Source: Palsa-504 sp963767565 (GTDB lineage Bacteria; Actinomycetota; Actinomycetes; Streptosporangiales; Streptosporangiaceae). Taken from it: a stretch of DNA of 64,000 nucleotides. Below, one piece after another: positions 42,659-53,345 of this stretch. The number at the start of each line of letters is the position of its first letter. The stretch's first letter is position 1. Made by a program: the position numbers and the translations under genes. The stretch lies in contig CAVYEG010000006.1 of assembly GCA_963767565.1 (NCBI GenBank), forward strand, positions 124,001-188,000, in the 5' to 3' direction. A model generated the notes under the pieces. That model was not told the origin of the DNA, did no database searches, and was given only the letters and a program-made list of their open reading frames with translations.

Positions 42659-42697
42659 GCTGTGCTCCTTCCCAGGCCGGGTAGCCGGCCTGCCGGT

Positions 42698-43627
42698 TCA
42701 GAAAATGGCGATCGGGTTGACCGGCGAGCCCGTCGCGGCGCGGAGCCGCAGAGGCGCGACGACGCAGAGGAACGACCAGCGGTTGAGCTCCTCGCACGCC
42801 GCGACAAGGTCGTCGAATTGCAACCAGTCCATGAGGTGCAGGCCCATCGCGTTGACGGCGAGCACATGCACCGGAAACCCGACATCCTCGGCCGCACTCG
42901 GGGCCGTGTCGTTGTTGCCGTCGCTGCCCAGGGCCCCGATCCGCCGCTCCGCGAGGAGTTCCAGGGCCGCCGGATGCAACCCGGCGCGCGCCTTCGCGGC
43001 GTCCCACGGCCCGAGCGCTGCGCGCCGGGTGCGGTGGCCGACCCGGACGAAGAGCAGATCGCCCGGCTCGATGCGGACCTCCTGGGCCGCCTCCGCCGCG
43101 ATCAGGTCATCGGCGGTCACGTGATCACCCGGCTCTAGCCACGGCACCCCCCGCACCCGCGGAATGTCGAGCAGCACGCCGCGGCCGACGATCCCGGCAC
43201 CGGCCACCTCGATGGAGAGCTCAGTTGCCCCCGCGGCCGTGACGGCGCCTGGGCTCAGGCCGTTGTAGAGGGTCCCGTCGAAGATCACGTGGCACAGGGC
43301 GTCTATGTGGCTGTCGGCGTTGCCGTGGATATTCAGGGCCACCCGGTCCATAGCGAACGACAGCCCGGAAGCGGGACCCGAACCGGTCCCGGCGTGAGTC
43401 ATCTGGTGCACGGCGGGATCGGGGTTGTCGAGCGCCACCTCGCTCTCCACCGGCGCCGCCAGCGACACAGCGCGGCCACGCCAGACATCACTGGCCGCCG
43501 CCACCACCTCCGTAGATGAGATGTTGTTCAGCGCCCCCCGCCGGTCAGCTGGTCCCTGCAGGGACATGTGTTTGACCCGCTCGTAAAGGGCCCGGAACTC
43601 GGTCGCGCTCAGCTCAAAGTCAGTCAT
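42698..43627 (-). CDS. Cyclase family protein (kynurenine-formamidase-like metal hydrolase)
   Basis: A 309-residue protein from ATG 43627. The metal motif of the family, HxxxDSHxDxxxH, is present as HGNADSHIDALCH. GAVTAAGATELSIEVAGAGI and RGVLLDIPRVRG follow, and RIEPGDLLFVRVGHRTRR is the family's GD.V.IRTG equivalent. Members hydrolyse amides, lactones or formamides with a divalent metal. It begins ten bases after ndh on the same strand, so one message is likely. Paired with the GMC oxidoreductase, a scheme in which one gene oxidises a substrate to a lactone and this one opens it is possible but speculative. Confidence 0.85.
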   Translation of the reverse strand: MTDFELSATEFRALYERVKHMSLQGPADRRGALNNISSTEVVAAASDVWRGRAVSLAAPVESEVALDNPDPAVHQMTHAGTGSGPASGLSFAMDRVALNIHGNADSHIDALCHVIFDGTLYNGLSPGAVTAAGATELSIEVAGAGIVGRGVLLDIPRVRGVPWLEPGDHVTADDLIAAEAAQEVRIEPGDLLFVRVGHRTRRAALGPWDAAKARAGLHPAALELLAERRIGALGSDGNNDTAPSAAEDVGFPVHVLAVNAMGLHLMDWLQFDDLVAACEELNRWSFLCVVAPLRLRAATGSPVNPIAIF

Positions 43628-43637
43628 CTCGCCGGAC

Positions 43638-45044
43638 TTATCCCGTTCGGCCGGAGGGCTCGGTGCCTGCACTGCGGAACTCTGTACCGGTCGTACTGCC
43701 AGGGAGCGCCGTGCCAGCGATAGAGGGGGGCAGGACGTCGTACGCATCGCGTATCACTCCCACCTGCTCGGTGGTATAAGTCCGTTCCCGGCGCACGTCA
43801 CGGATAAAGGCGGGCCACCAGCTCAGCAGTGCGCCGAGGCGGTTGCGGTAGCCGGTCAGGAAGCCGAGGTGGATGAACAGCCAGACGACCCAGCCGAGGA
43901 AGCCGGCGAACTGCATGCGTCCCACCGAAATGACCGCGCGGCCGCGGGAAAGGTAAGCAGCCGACCCCAGGTCACGGTAGCGGAACGGCTTAGCGGGCAT
44001 GTGCCCGGTGACCTCGTGTTTGATGCGTTCGCCGGCGTACAGGCCGGTCTGCATGGCCACCTCGGCCACGCCGGGGAGCTTGTTCAGGCTCATGACGTCC
44101 CCGGTCACCATGATCTCGGGATGATCGGGAATGGTGAGATCGTCGCCGACCATGATGCGCCCGGCCCGGTCCTGCTTGGCGCCGGTGGCCGCCGCGATCG
44201 CCGCCGCCACCGACGGCGCTTCCACCCCCGCGGTCCACAGGACGGTGCCCGCCTCATGGCGGGTCACCGTGCCGTCCTGAGCCCGGACGTCCAGCCCGGT
44301 GGCGTCAATGTTGGTCACGATCGAGTGCATGTGCTGCTCGACGCCGAGCTTGCCGAGGGCGTGTGCCGCCTTGGCCGACAACTCCGGGCCGAACGGGGCG
44401 AGGGGGGCGTCCCCGCCATCGAAAAGCAGCACCCGGGCGTCCTCGGGCTTGATGTGACGGTATTCGTCGCGCAGCGTCTTGGTCGCCACCTCGCGGATCT
44501 GCCCGGCCAGTTCGACGCCGGTGGGTCCGGCACCGACCAGGGCGAAGGTAAGCCAGCGGCTGCGTTCCGCCGGGTCTGTCGCGGTATCCGCCATCTCGAA
44601 CGAGCCGAAGACGCGGCGCCGGATGACCAGGGCATCCTCGATGGTCTTCATGCCGGGCGCCCACGTCGCGTACTCGTCGTGCCCGAAATACGATTGCTGC
44701 ACCCCGGCCGCCACGATCAGGTAGTCGTAGCCGAACTCCAGCTGATCCCCGAGCGGTCGCGTCGCGAATACCCGGCGCCCTTCGGCGTCGAGGCCGGTTA
44801 CCTTGGCCAGCACGAAGTCCGCGTTCTTGTGCTTACGGAGTAGATCCCGCAGCGGGACGGTGATCTTCCCCTCGGACAAGATCCCGGTCGAGCACTGGTA
44901 CAGCAGGGGCTGGAACAGATGGTGCGGGCGGCTATCGATGAGGGTCACCCGGACCGGGGCGCGCCCCAGCGCCCGGGCCGCGAACAGCCCGGCGAACCCG
45001 CCGCCGATGATCACCACGCGGCGTTGGCTATCTTGATCGTTCAT
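43638..45044 (-). CDS. ndh: Type II NADH dehydrogenase (NDH-2)
   Basis: A 468-residue single-subunit flavoprotein that passes electrons from NADH to quinone without pumping. The FAD site is RVVIIGGGFAGLFAARALG; a second dinucleotide site is WLTFALVGAGPTGVELAGQI. The quinone end carries YAGERIKHEVTGHMPAKPFR, YRDLGSAAYLSRGRAVISVG and hydrophobic helices (GFLGWVVWLFIHLGFLTGYR) that bind the membrane. It is encoded with cydAB and zwf: NADH oxidation, quinol oxidation at low oxygen and pentose-phosphate NADPH supply on one message. The gene is 44 bases after zwf. Confidence 0.93.
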   Translation of the reverse strand: MNDQDSQRRVVIIGGGFAGLFAARALGRAPVRVTLIDSRPHHLFQPLLYQCSTGILSEGKITVPLRDLLRKHKNADFVLAKVTGLDAEGRRVFATRPLGDQLEFGYDYLIVAAGVQQSYFGHDEYATWAPGMKTIEDALVIRRRVFGSFEMADTATDPAERSRWLTFALVGAGPTGVELAGQIREVATKTLRDEYRHIKPEDARVLLFDGGDAPLAPFGPELSAKAAHALGKLGVEQHMHSIVTNIDATGLDVRAQDGTVTRHEAGTVLWTAGVEAPSVAAAIAAATGAKQDRAGRIMVGDDLTIPDHPEIMVTGDVMSLNKLPGVAEVAMQTGLYAGERIKHEVTGHMPAKPFRYRDLGSAAYLSRGRAVISVGRMQFAGFLGWVVWLFIHLGFLTGYRNRLGALLSWWPAFIRDVRRERTYTTEQVGVIRDAYDVLPPSIAGTALPGSTTGTEFRSAGTEPSGRTG

Positions 45045-45087
45045 GACGCGTCCCCGATCCGGGTCGTCCTTTATTGCTCCGTGCGGC

Positions 45088-46464
45088 TCAGCCTGCCGGG
45101 TCGTACCACGTCTCCCGGTTGGTCAGTAGCCGCTCCGCTTCCTTGGGACCCCAGCTGCCCTTGGCATAGGGGTGCACGGGGACGACATCGCCGAGCACCG
45201 GGTCGACGACCCGCCATGCGGCCTCGACGGTGTCCTGGCGCGCGAACAGCCAGCGGTCTCCGTCCAGGGCCGCGCCGATGAGCCGGTCGTATGGACGCAT
45301 GTCCGAGCCGGACTGCCCGGCAAATGCCAGGTCCTCCAGCATCGGCTCCATTCCGGCGCCTGGCTTCTTGCCCGCCAGCCTGAGGCCGACCGCGGTTTCC
45401 GGCCAGATCCGGAATCGCAGCGAGTCGCGGACGGCGAACGGCTCGATGCCGAACACGTCATGGGGCGGTCGCTTGAAGCGGACGTTGACCTCGGTGGCGG
45501 TGACCGGCATGCACTTGCCGGCCCGGATCAGGATCGGCACGCCCTCCCAGCGCCAGGTGTCGGCGGCGAGCCGGACCGCGACGAAGGTCTCCGTGGTCGA
45601 CTTCGGGTCGACGCCCTCAACCTCGTGATAGCCCTCGTACTGGCCGCGCACCGTGCCCTCGGGGGCCAGCGGCCGCAGCGCGGCCACCACCCGTGACTTG
45701 GCATCCCGCCAGTCGGCCAGGCCCGGCCGGTCCGGCGGGTCGGCTAGCACGGTGGCCAGCACCTGGAGCATGTGGTTCTGGACGACGTCGTTGATGGCCC
45801 CGGTCCGGTCGTAGAACCTGCCGCGGTCGGCGACGTCGAAGGCCTCGGCCATCGTGATCTGGATGCTCTCCACGTAGGTCCGGTTGAGCAGCGGCTCGAT
45901 GATCGAGTTGGCGAACCGGACGAAGAGCACGTTCTCCACGGGATCAAAGGCCAGCCAGTCGTCGACCCGGAAGATCGCCTCTTCGCCGAAGTACCGGTGC
46001 ATAGTGTCGTTGAGCTCCCGCGAACTGGCCAGATCGTGGCCGAAGGGCTTCTCGACCATTACCCGGGCATCCTTGGTGCGCCCGGCCGTGGCGATCCCCT
46101 GGGCGATGCGCCCGAACAGCGGGGGCGGCACCTCCAGGTAGAACAGGACCCGGCTGCCGGCGCCGATGGCGTCGGACGTCGCCTGGTAGGTGGCATCGTC
46201 GCCGAGGTCCCCGTCCACGTAGCGCAGCAGCCCGAGCATCTTTTGCGCCGCCGCGCTGTTGGGGTCCATGTTGTTGAGCTTCAGCGACGCGGTGGCGTAG
46301 TCGCGGAACTGTTCCAGCCCCCACCCGCTCTTGGCCACCCCGATCACCGGGACATCGAGCACCCCGCGCTGGACCAGCCCCACCAGCGCCGGGAACGTCT
46401 CGATCTTCGCCAGGTCCCCGGTGGCACCGAAAATCACCAGCGCGTCGACCTCGTTTGTCGCCAT
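45088..46464 (-). CDS. zwf: Glucose-6-phosphate 1-dehydrogenase
   Basis: A 458-residue enzyme of the oxidative pentose phosphate pathway. It begins ALVIFGATGDLAKIETFPAL, the NADP-binding GATGDLA motif. MVEKPFGHDLASSRELN holds the substrate-binding EKPFG segment, and RVDDWLAFDPVENVLFVRFA corresponds to the family's RIDHYLGKE..QN region; the catalytic His of RIDHYLGKE is Asp here (RVDDWLA), a notable change that suggests a divergent isoenzyme. The C-terminus contains the usual YDRLIGAALDGDRWLFARQD. AGGAGG precedes ATG 46464. It sits between cydB and ndh. Confidence 0.9.
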   Translation of the reverse strand: MATNEVDALVIFGATGDLAKIETFPALVGLVQRGVLDVPVIGVAKSGWGLEQFRDYATASLKLNNMDPNSAAAQKMLGLLRYVDGDLGDDATYQATSDAIGAGSRVLFYLEVPPPLFGRIAQGIATAGRTKDARVMVEKPFGHDLASSRELNDTMHRYFGEEAIFRVDDWLAFDPVENVLFVRFANSIIEPLLNRTYVESIQITMAEAFDVADRGRFYDRTGAINDVVQNHMLQVLATVLADPPDRPGLADWRDAKSRVVAALRPLAPEGTVRGQYEGYHEVEGVDPKSTTETFVAVRLAADTWRWEGVPILIRAGKCMPVTATEVNVRFKRPPHDVFGIEPFAVRDSLRFRIWPETAVGLRLAGKKPGAGMEPMLEDLAFAGQSGSDMRPYDRLIGAALDGDRWLFARQDTVEAAWRVVDPVLGDVVPVHPYAKGSWGPKEAERLLTNRETWYDPAG

Positions 46465-46541
46465 GTCATTCCTCCTGACCAGTCGTTACGATCACATCGG
46501 GTCCGGGCCCGGCAAGCATCCCCCGTACCGGGCGATCCGGC

Positions 46542-47612
46542 TCAGCTCCCACCCCGTCCTGAGGGAGCGGCAGGCCGGGGTGTCGGCTCCGCGGCGGGCG
46601 TGGCTTCGGGGGATGGAGGGGGCGGCTGGAATTCGGATTTGCTGACGCGCCGCCGGAAGACGTAGTAGGTCCAGGTCTGGTAGGTGAGTACTACCGGCAG
46701 GAGGATGACCACGACGACGGTCATCACCTTGAGCGAGTACCCGCCAGAGGCCGTGTTGTGCACGGTGAGGTTGTAGGCCGTGCTGGTGGAGGAGACCATC
46801 ACGTTGGGGTACAGGTCGGTGAAGATGGCCAGGATGCACGATGCGATGGTGACGGTGGTCGCGGCGAAGGCGAAGCCTTCGCGGTGCCCGTAGACCAGCA
46901 TGACGGCGGCGATGACGGCGAGTACGGCGAGCAGCTCGATCACGTTGAGGAAGAAGGTGGTGCCGGCGGTGAGGTGGGTCCAGATGATGAAGGCGGTGAC
47001 GGCGGCGCCGGTGACGGGGGCGATGCGGCGGGCTGCCTGCCAGGACCGCTCGCGCATGTCGTCGGTGGTCTTCAGGCACAAGAACGTCGCGCCGTGCAGC
47101 AGGCAGATCAGGACCAGGGTGACGCCGGTGAGCAGGGCGTAGGGCTGGAGCAGGTCCCAGAACGAGCCGGTGTAGTTCTGGCTGGAGTTGATCGGCAGTC
47201 CGTGCAGCAATCCGGCCAGGGCCACGCCGATCAGCAGCGGGGCCAGCACGCTGCCCGCGGTCATCAGCACATCCCAGGTGCGGAGCCAGCGGGCCGCGTC
47301 CCGCTTGCCCCGGTACTCAAAAGCCACACCGCGGACGATCAGCGACATCAGCAGCAGGACCAGCGCCAGGTTGTAGGCCGAGAACATCGTCGCGTACCAG
47401 CCCGGGAACGCGGCGAACATGCCGGCCCCGGCCACGATCAGCCAGACTTCGTTGCCGTCCCACAGCGGCCCGATCGTGTTGATGGCCGCCCGGCGGCCGG
47501 CCTCGTCAGTGCCGATCACGGCGTGCAGCATGCCGACGCCGAAGTCGAACCCCTCCAGGACGAAAAAGCCGGTCCACAAGATGGCGATGATGATGTACCA
47601 GAACGGGATCAT
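46542..47612 (-). CDS. cydB: Cytochrome bd oxidase subunit II
   Basis: A 356-residue membrane protein with nine helices. It opens IPFWYIIIAILWTGFFVLEG, followed by FDFGVGMLHAVIG and NTIGPLWDGNEVWLIVAGAG, all CydB hallmarks. It ends with a Pro/Ala-rich cytoplasmic tail of about 35 residues, longer than usual. Together with CydA it oxidises quinol and reduces O2 with high affinity. The start is seven bases after the cydA stop, with TGAGGTCACG as ribosome site. No cydDC transporter genes follow in this window. Confidence 0.95.
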   Translation of the reverse strand: MIPFWYIIIAILWTGFFVLEGFDFGVGMLHAVIGTDEAGRRAAINTIGPLWDGNEVWLIVAGAGMFAAFPGWYATMFSAYNLALVLLLMSLIVRGVAFEYRGKRDAARWLRTWDVLMTAGSVLAPLLIGVALAGLLHGLPINSSQNYTGSFWDLLQPYALLTGVTLVLICLLHGATFLCLKTTDDMRERSWQAARRIAPVTGAAVTAFIIWTHLTAGTTFFLNVIELLAVLAVIAAVMLVYGHREGFAFAATTVTIASCILAIFTDLYPNVMVSSTSTAYNLTVHNTASGGYSLKVMTVVVVILLPVVLTYQTWTYYVFRRRVSKSEFQPPPPSPEATPAAEPTPRPAAPSGRGGS

Positions 47613-47619
47613 CGTGACC

Positions 47620-49005
47620 TCAATACATAACGGCCGGCACCGGCGCGTCCGCGTCGGCCTCGGCGCGCGCGGGCGGGAGCTGTTCGCGGGAATACCGCAG
47701 CATCAGCAGCAGGTCGACGGTGGCGAGCGTGCCGTACAGCAGGACGAAGGCGATCAGGCTGATCCACAGCGTCGTGGTGCCGACGGTGGGGGAGATCCCG
47801 TTTTTGGTCAGCATGATGCCCTGCACGATCCACGGCTGCCGGCCGCTTTCGGTCAGCAGCCAGCCCGCGGTGTTCATCATGAACGGCAGCACCGCGGCCC
47901 ACACCGCCACCCACAGGAACACCCGGGAGGTGGCGAGCTTTTTCCGCCGGATCAGCCACAGCCCCCACAAGGAGATCAGCAGGACCAGCGCCCCCAGGTA
48001 GGCCATCGCCCGCATCGCCCAGTACTGGATGAACACATTCGGCACGTAGTAGCCGGGACCGTACTGCTTGGTGTACTGCGACTGCAGCGGGTTCAGCCCG
48101 GCCACCTGGCCGTTCCAGTGGTTGGTGGCCAGCAGCGACAGCAGGTGCGGGATCGCGATGATCTGGGTCGGGGTCTGGTCGTTATTGCCGCCGCCGATCT
48201 GGAACAACGAGAACGAGCACGGCTGGCAGGTCGTCCACTGCCCCTCCGCCGCCGCGATCTTCATCGGCTGGTACCTGCCCTCGATCACCCCGAGCTCATC
48301 ACCCACCAGCAAGGTGAACAAGATCGCCGGGACCAGCACGATCAGCGCGATCCGGGCCGACCGGGTGAACACCTCCCGGTCCCCGCCGTGCCGCAGCTGC
48401 CACGCGGAGACCGCCAGCATGATGACCGAGCCGGTGGTCAGCGCGACGAACACGACCTTGCTGTACCCCCAGACGAACACCGGGTTGGTAAACAGCGCCC
48501 AGATGTCGTTCAGCTGGGGTTTGCCGCCGACCATGACGTAGCCGACCGGGTGCTGCATCCAGGAGTTGGCCGCCATGATGAACGCCCCCGACAGCACGCT
48601 GCCCAGGAAGACCAACCAGATCGCCGCCAGGTGGATCCGCCGCGGCAGCTTGTCCCAGCCGAACAGCCACAACCCAAGGAACGTCGACTCCAGGAAGAAC
48701 GCGGCCAGCCCCTCCATCGCCAACGGCGCGCCGAAGATGTTGCCGACCAGCCGCGAGTACGCGCCCCAGTTCATCCCGAACTGGAACTCCTGCACGATCC
48801 CGGTCACCACGCCGATCGCCACGTTGATCACCAGCAGAACGCCGAAGAACCGGGTCAGCCGCAGGTACTCATCGTGCTTACTGCGGTACCACGCCGTCTG
48901 CAGCAACGCGCACAGGAAACCCAGACCGATCGTGATCGGGACGAAGAAGAAATGATTGATCGTCACGAACGCGAATTCCACCCGCGCCAAGTCGACGTTG
49001 GTCAT
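47620..49005 (-). CDS. cydA: Cytochrome bd oxidase subunit I
   Basis: A 461-residue heme-bearing subunit with nine helices. VDLARVEFAFVTINHFFFVP includes the heme b595 ligand His19 region; WLLTESGRQPWIVQGIML is the conserved GRQPW segment near the quinol site; the Q-loop is short, as in actinobacteria and Bacillus. FVWGYSKVVFVALTTGSVIM holds the region of the Met ligand of b558. AAGGGGTGTAG precedes ATG 49005. It is the first enzyme gene of the respiratory operon, following the 93-residue membrane protein by 66 bases. Confidence 0.96.
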   Translation of the reverse strand: MTNVDLARVEFAFVTINHFFFVPITIGLGFLCALLQTAWYRSKHDEYLRLTRFFGVLLVINVAIGVVTGIVQEFQFGMNWGAYSRLVGNIFGAPLAMEGLAAFFLESTFLGLWLFGWDKLPRRIHLAAIWLVFLGSVLSGAFIMAANSWMQHPVGYVMVGGKPQLNDIWALFTNPVFVWGYSKVVFVALTTGSVIMLAVSAWQLRHGGDREVFTRSARIALIVLVPAILFTLLVGDELGVIEGRYQPMKIAAAEGQWTTCQPCSFSLFQIGGGNNDQTPTQIIAIPHLLSLLATNHWNGQVAGLNPLQSQYTKQYGPGYYVPNVFIQYWAMRAMAYLGALVLLISLWGLWLIRRKKLATSRVFLWVAVWAAVLPFMMNTAGWLLTESGRQPWIVQGIMLTKNGISPTVGTTTLWISLIAFVLLYGTLATVDLLLMLRYSREQLPPARAEADADAPVPAVMY

Positions 49006-49071
49006 CTACACCCCTTGGTCAGGAGGCTGCCGACCGGCTGGCCAGCGCGTATGCGGTAGGCAGCCGGCCCG

Positions 49072-49353
49072 TCACGCCCCGGCTGTATCGCGAGCGGAGA
49101 CGCCGTTCTGCCAGGCGGCGGCGCCGGCGGCCGCAGCGGACCTGGCCTGCGCCCACTTGATCTTCGCCAGCTCGCTTGGCGGCACTTCCATTTCCTGGAC
49201 CCACCGGCGGGTCGCGAAGACCACATGCGAGCCGCCCACGGCCAGGCCCGCCAGCGCGACCAATACGCCCGCGCCGATGAGCGACCCCCCGGTGATCAGC
49301 AGGCCGGACTTGAACGTTGGCCAGCCATTGCTTTTCTCCGTACCAGCAGTCAT
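49072..49353 (-). CDS. Small single-pass membrane protein upstream of cydA
   Basis: A 93-residue protein from ATG 49353 (GGACGGAAGTC). A polar N-terminus leads to one or two helices (GLLITGGSLIGAGVLVALAG, LAVGGSHVVFATRRWVQEME), then an Ala-rich helix (LAKIKWAQARSAAAAGAAAW). Similar short proteins are common in actinomycetes. Its place, directly upstream of cydA with palindrome copy L 63 bases before its start, suggests the regulated promoter of the whole cyd-ndh operon lies here. Whether it is an oxidase accessory like CydX is unknown; it is longer and unlike CydX in sequence. Confidence 0.65.
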   Translation of the reverse strand: MTAGTEKSNGWPTFKSGLLITGGSLIGAGVLVALAGLAVGGSHVVFATRRWVQEMEVPPSELAKIKWAQARSAAAAGAAAWQNGVSARDTAGA

Positions 49354-49415
49354 GACTTCCGTCCTTGCCGTTGGTGATTGATCCTGACTTTCACCCCCAT
49401 TGATGCAGCCCGGCA

Positions 49416-50136
<721 letters not shown>

Positions 50137-50140
<4 letters not shown>

Positions 50141-52863
50141 GGCCGGGCCCTTCCTGCGAGGTCGCGCAGGACGTCTCCGAGGGCCCGGACCGCACCGTGC
50201 CGGCGCAGGATCACATCAGCGATCAGGCCGGTCCATCCGGTCTGGTGGAAGGCGCCGATCGCGGCGCCGTTGTCACCGTGGAAGTACTCACTGAAGATCA
50301 GGTTGTCCTTCCAGGCCGGATCGTTCTGCATCCGCTCGGTCCCGCCGAAGCAGGCCCGTCGTCCGTTTTCGTCCCTGGTGAACAGCGAGATCAGCCGGTC
50401 CTGCAGGTCGGCGATGATCAGGTCCAGGGTGAGCCGCTTGCCCGAGCCGGTCGGGTACTCCAGCTCCAGGTCATCGCCGTAGAACCGGTGGTAGCGCTCC
50501 AGCGATTCGACCACCAGATAGTTGACCGGCATCCAGATCGGGCCGCGCCAGTTGGAGTTGCCGCCGAACATGGACGTGGTTGACTCGGCCGGCTCATAGT
50601 CGATGGACGACTGGTAGCCTTCGGCGTCGAACTGGTAGGGATGATCGCGGTGGTAGGCCGACACCGCGCGCAGCCCGTGCGGGGACAAGAACTCGCTCTC
50701 ATCGAACAGCTTGGCGAACATCCGCTCTAGCTGGTCGGGCCGCGCCACCGAGACCAGCAGCCGCTGGTTTGCCCCCTCACCCCGGAACTGCGGCCGCTCG
50801 GCCAGCGTCGCCATGTCCCGGACGCCCTCTTTCTGCAGAAAACGCGTGAATAGCTTGTTCATGGTCAGCACGTTCTGCAGCATGGCGCCGTCGATAACCC
50901 CGGCGGCCAGGGCCGGGATGATCCCGACCATGGACCGTACCTTGACCGGGACGCTGTAGCCGGAGGGAGTAACCAGCCGGTCATAGAACAGCCCGTCCGC
51001 GTCGTCCCACAGGCCCTGCTGGTCTATGGCGTTCCGGATGCCCGCGAAATGCTCCAGGAACTTCAGCACCAGATCCTGTCCGTCGTCCTCGCCGGACCAG
51101 TTCAGGATGGTCGCCATGGTAGCCAGCGCCAGCGCGTAAGCGCCCATCCAGCCGGTGGCGTCGGACTGCTCCAGGGTGTAGCCCGCGGGCAGGTGGGACC
51201 GGTCGATGGGGCCGATGTTGTCCAGGCCGAGGAAGCCGCCCTCGAAGACGTTGCGGTCGCTGGCGTCTTCACGGTTGACCCACCAGGTGAAGTTGACCAG
51301 CAGCTTGGCGAAAATCCGGCGGAGGAAGCCGATGTCGCGGGCACCGTCGATGGCGAACACCTGCAGCGCCGCCCAGGCGTGCACCGGCGGGTTGACGTCA
51401 CCGAAATCCCACTCATACGCCGGCAGCGCTCCCTGCGGGTGCTGGAACCACTCCCGGCAGATCAGGATCAGCTGGTACTTGGCGAAGGCCGGGTCCAGGT
51501 GAGCCAGGGTGACCGTATGGAAGGCCAGGTCCCAGGCGGCGAACCAGGGATACTCCCACTTGTCCGGCATGGAGATGATGTCGAACCCGTCGAAGTTGCG
51601 CCACTTGGAGTTCCGCCCGTGCTTGCGTACCTCGGGCGGTTCGGGCTGGGTCGGGTCCCCGTCCAGCCACCGGGCGACGTCGTAGTAGAACAGCTGCTTG
51701 CTCCACAGCATGCCGGCCGACGCCTGGCGGAGCACCAGCGCCTCATCCGCGTTGGCGGTGTCCGGAGTCAGCTCGGCGTAGAACTCATCGGCCTCGTGCT
51801 GCCTCGCCGCCATCACCTGGTCGAAGTCCTTGCCGAGCGCGGCCGCCGCCTTGGCCACGGAACTGGCCGCCGTCTCGTTAGCGGCCGGCCGCAGCCGCAG
51901 CCGCAGCTCGACGGTCTGGCCGGGCGGAACGGTGACCTGGTACCAGAACGCGCATTTGGTGCCGGTGCCAACCGGGTTGACTGTGGCCGCGCCACCGATC
52001 ACGTGGTCGTTGATGCCATCCTTGGGATACGGCGTGCCGGCCGGGGCACCGTAAAGCCGCCTGACGTTGGTCTCGTTCTCGCAGAACAGCAGCTGCGGAT
52101 CGGCGCCGCCGGGGCTAGCCGCGGCGATGAGCTCCAGGGTGCCTAGGAACGGATGGTCGATGGTGACCGACCGGTCCCCGGAGGCCCGCAACGCTGGCCG
52201 GGCCCCGGCATCACCCCAAGCCCAGGTGTTGCGGAACCAGGCGGTGGGCAGCACGTGCAGCGTCTCGGCCTCCGGCCCGGCGTTGGTGACCTGAATGGCC
52301 ATCAGCAGGTCCTCTGGGGCGGCCTTGGCGTAGTGCACTTCGGTGATCCAGTACCGGTCGTCGTCGAACGCGCCGGTGTCAAGCAGTTCGTACTCCGGCT
52401 GGTAACGGCTCCGGCCGGCGTTGGTGTCGATTAGGTCCTGGTAGGGGAACGGGCCTTGCGGGTAATGGTAGCGCCACCGGTTCCAGGCGTGGCTGGGAAT
52501 GGCGTCCAGGTACCACCAGTACTCCTTGACATCCTCGCCATGATTACCCTGCGGGCCGGTCAGCCCGAACGCCCGCTCCTTCAGGATCGGGTCCCGCCCG
52601 TTCCACAGGGCCAGGCTCAGGCACAGCCGCTGCTCGATGTCGCAGAACCCGGCCAGGCCGTCCTCGCCCCACCGGTAGGCCCGGGACCGGGCCTGGTCGT
52701 GCGGCAGGTAATCCCACGCGTTGCCGTCGGCACTGTAGTCCTCCCGGACCGTTCCCCACTGCCGCTCGCTGACATACGGCCCCCAGCGGTACCACTCCCC
52801 ACCCTGCTGAAGTCCGTCCTCCAGTCGCCCGAACCCGGCCACCCGATCCCGTTCAGCACCCAC
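50137..52863 (-). CDS. GH63-like glucosidase (MGH1-type)
   Basis: A 908-residue enzyme from GTG 52863. It opens RLEDGLQQGGEWYRWGPYVS and ERQWGTVREDYSADGNAWDY, a start shared by bacterial GH63-like glucosidases. The C-terminal (alpha/alpha)6 barrel covers about residues 380-880, with KWEYPWFAAWDLAFHTVTLA (a likely catalytic Asp), WEWDFGDVNPPVHAWA-like segment and SNWRGPIWMPVNYLVVESLE near the second acid. No signal peptide, so an intracellular glucan, trehalose or glucosylglycerate-type substrate is plausible. It was coupled by ATGA overlap to glgX, which links it to glycogen. Palindrome copy M is 73 bases upstream. Confidence 0.88.
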
Positions 52864-52935
52864 TGCCGCCCCTATCGCGTCCCGATGTGCCGCATTGTCC
52901 TTTACCTATCTATGCAGCCTGCGAGCAGGACTTCA

Positions 52936-52952
52936 TCACCCAATGCGGGTGA
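52936..52952. promoter_or_regulatory. Palindromic operator candidate, copy M
   Basis: TCACCC-AATGC-GGGTGA in the context ATCACCC...GGGTGAT, a perfect match 73 bases before the GH63 start. Reading toward the gene, TAGATAGGTAAAGGACAAT lies between site and start and may hold the -10 region. Confidence 0.65.
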
Positions 52953-53345
52953 TGAATACCGCGCCGGATGCGTCCGCTTTTGACGGGGCAAATGGCCCGG
53001 GATGGAGCGCGCGCAACCGGTGAATGAACGGATGACAAATTAGCTAAGGGACTCTGTATTATCGGAGGCTGGCTTGACGACCAACCAGATCCTGACCGGA
53101 GCCGGCCTGCGGGCCCGGCTCGGGCTTCACCCACACCGGGTAATGTGCGGGCGGAGGCGGAACGGTCCAGTGAACCGTAGTAGATCGTGGTCACTTAAGG
53201 AATCCTGAGCAGGCAGACGCTGACTATGTCAGGACCCGGCTGGGTCATGTCTTCGGCAAGTAAACAAGATGTGCGCGCCGGCCGGGCCGCGGGCGCCCGG
53301 GACCGCCAAATAGGCTAGGAAGTGACCGGTCGGCGTGGAGGAAAG
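52953..53345. other. Divergent intergenic region
   Basis: Together with copy M this makes 482 bases between the GH63 start and the aldo/keto reductase start. No gene is supported. It contains copy N of the palindrome and an AT-richer patch (about 53026-53070) that could carry promoters. Confidence 0.5.
53127..53143. promoter_or_regulatory. Palindromic operator candidate, copy N
   Basis: TCACCC-ACACC-GGGTAA, one mismatch in the right arm, 203 bases before the aldo/keto reductase start and farther than other copies. Confidence 0.4.
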
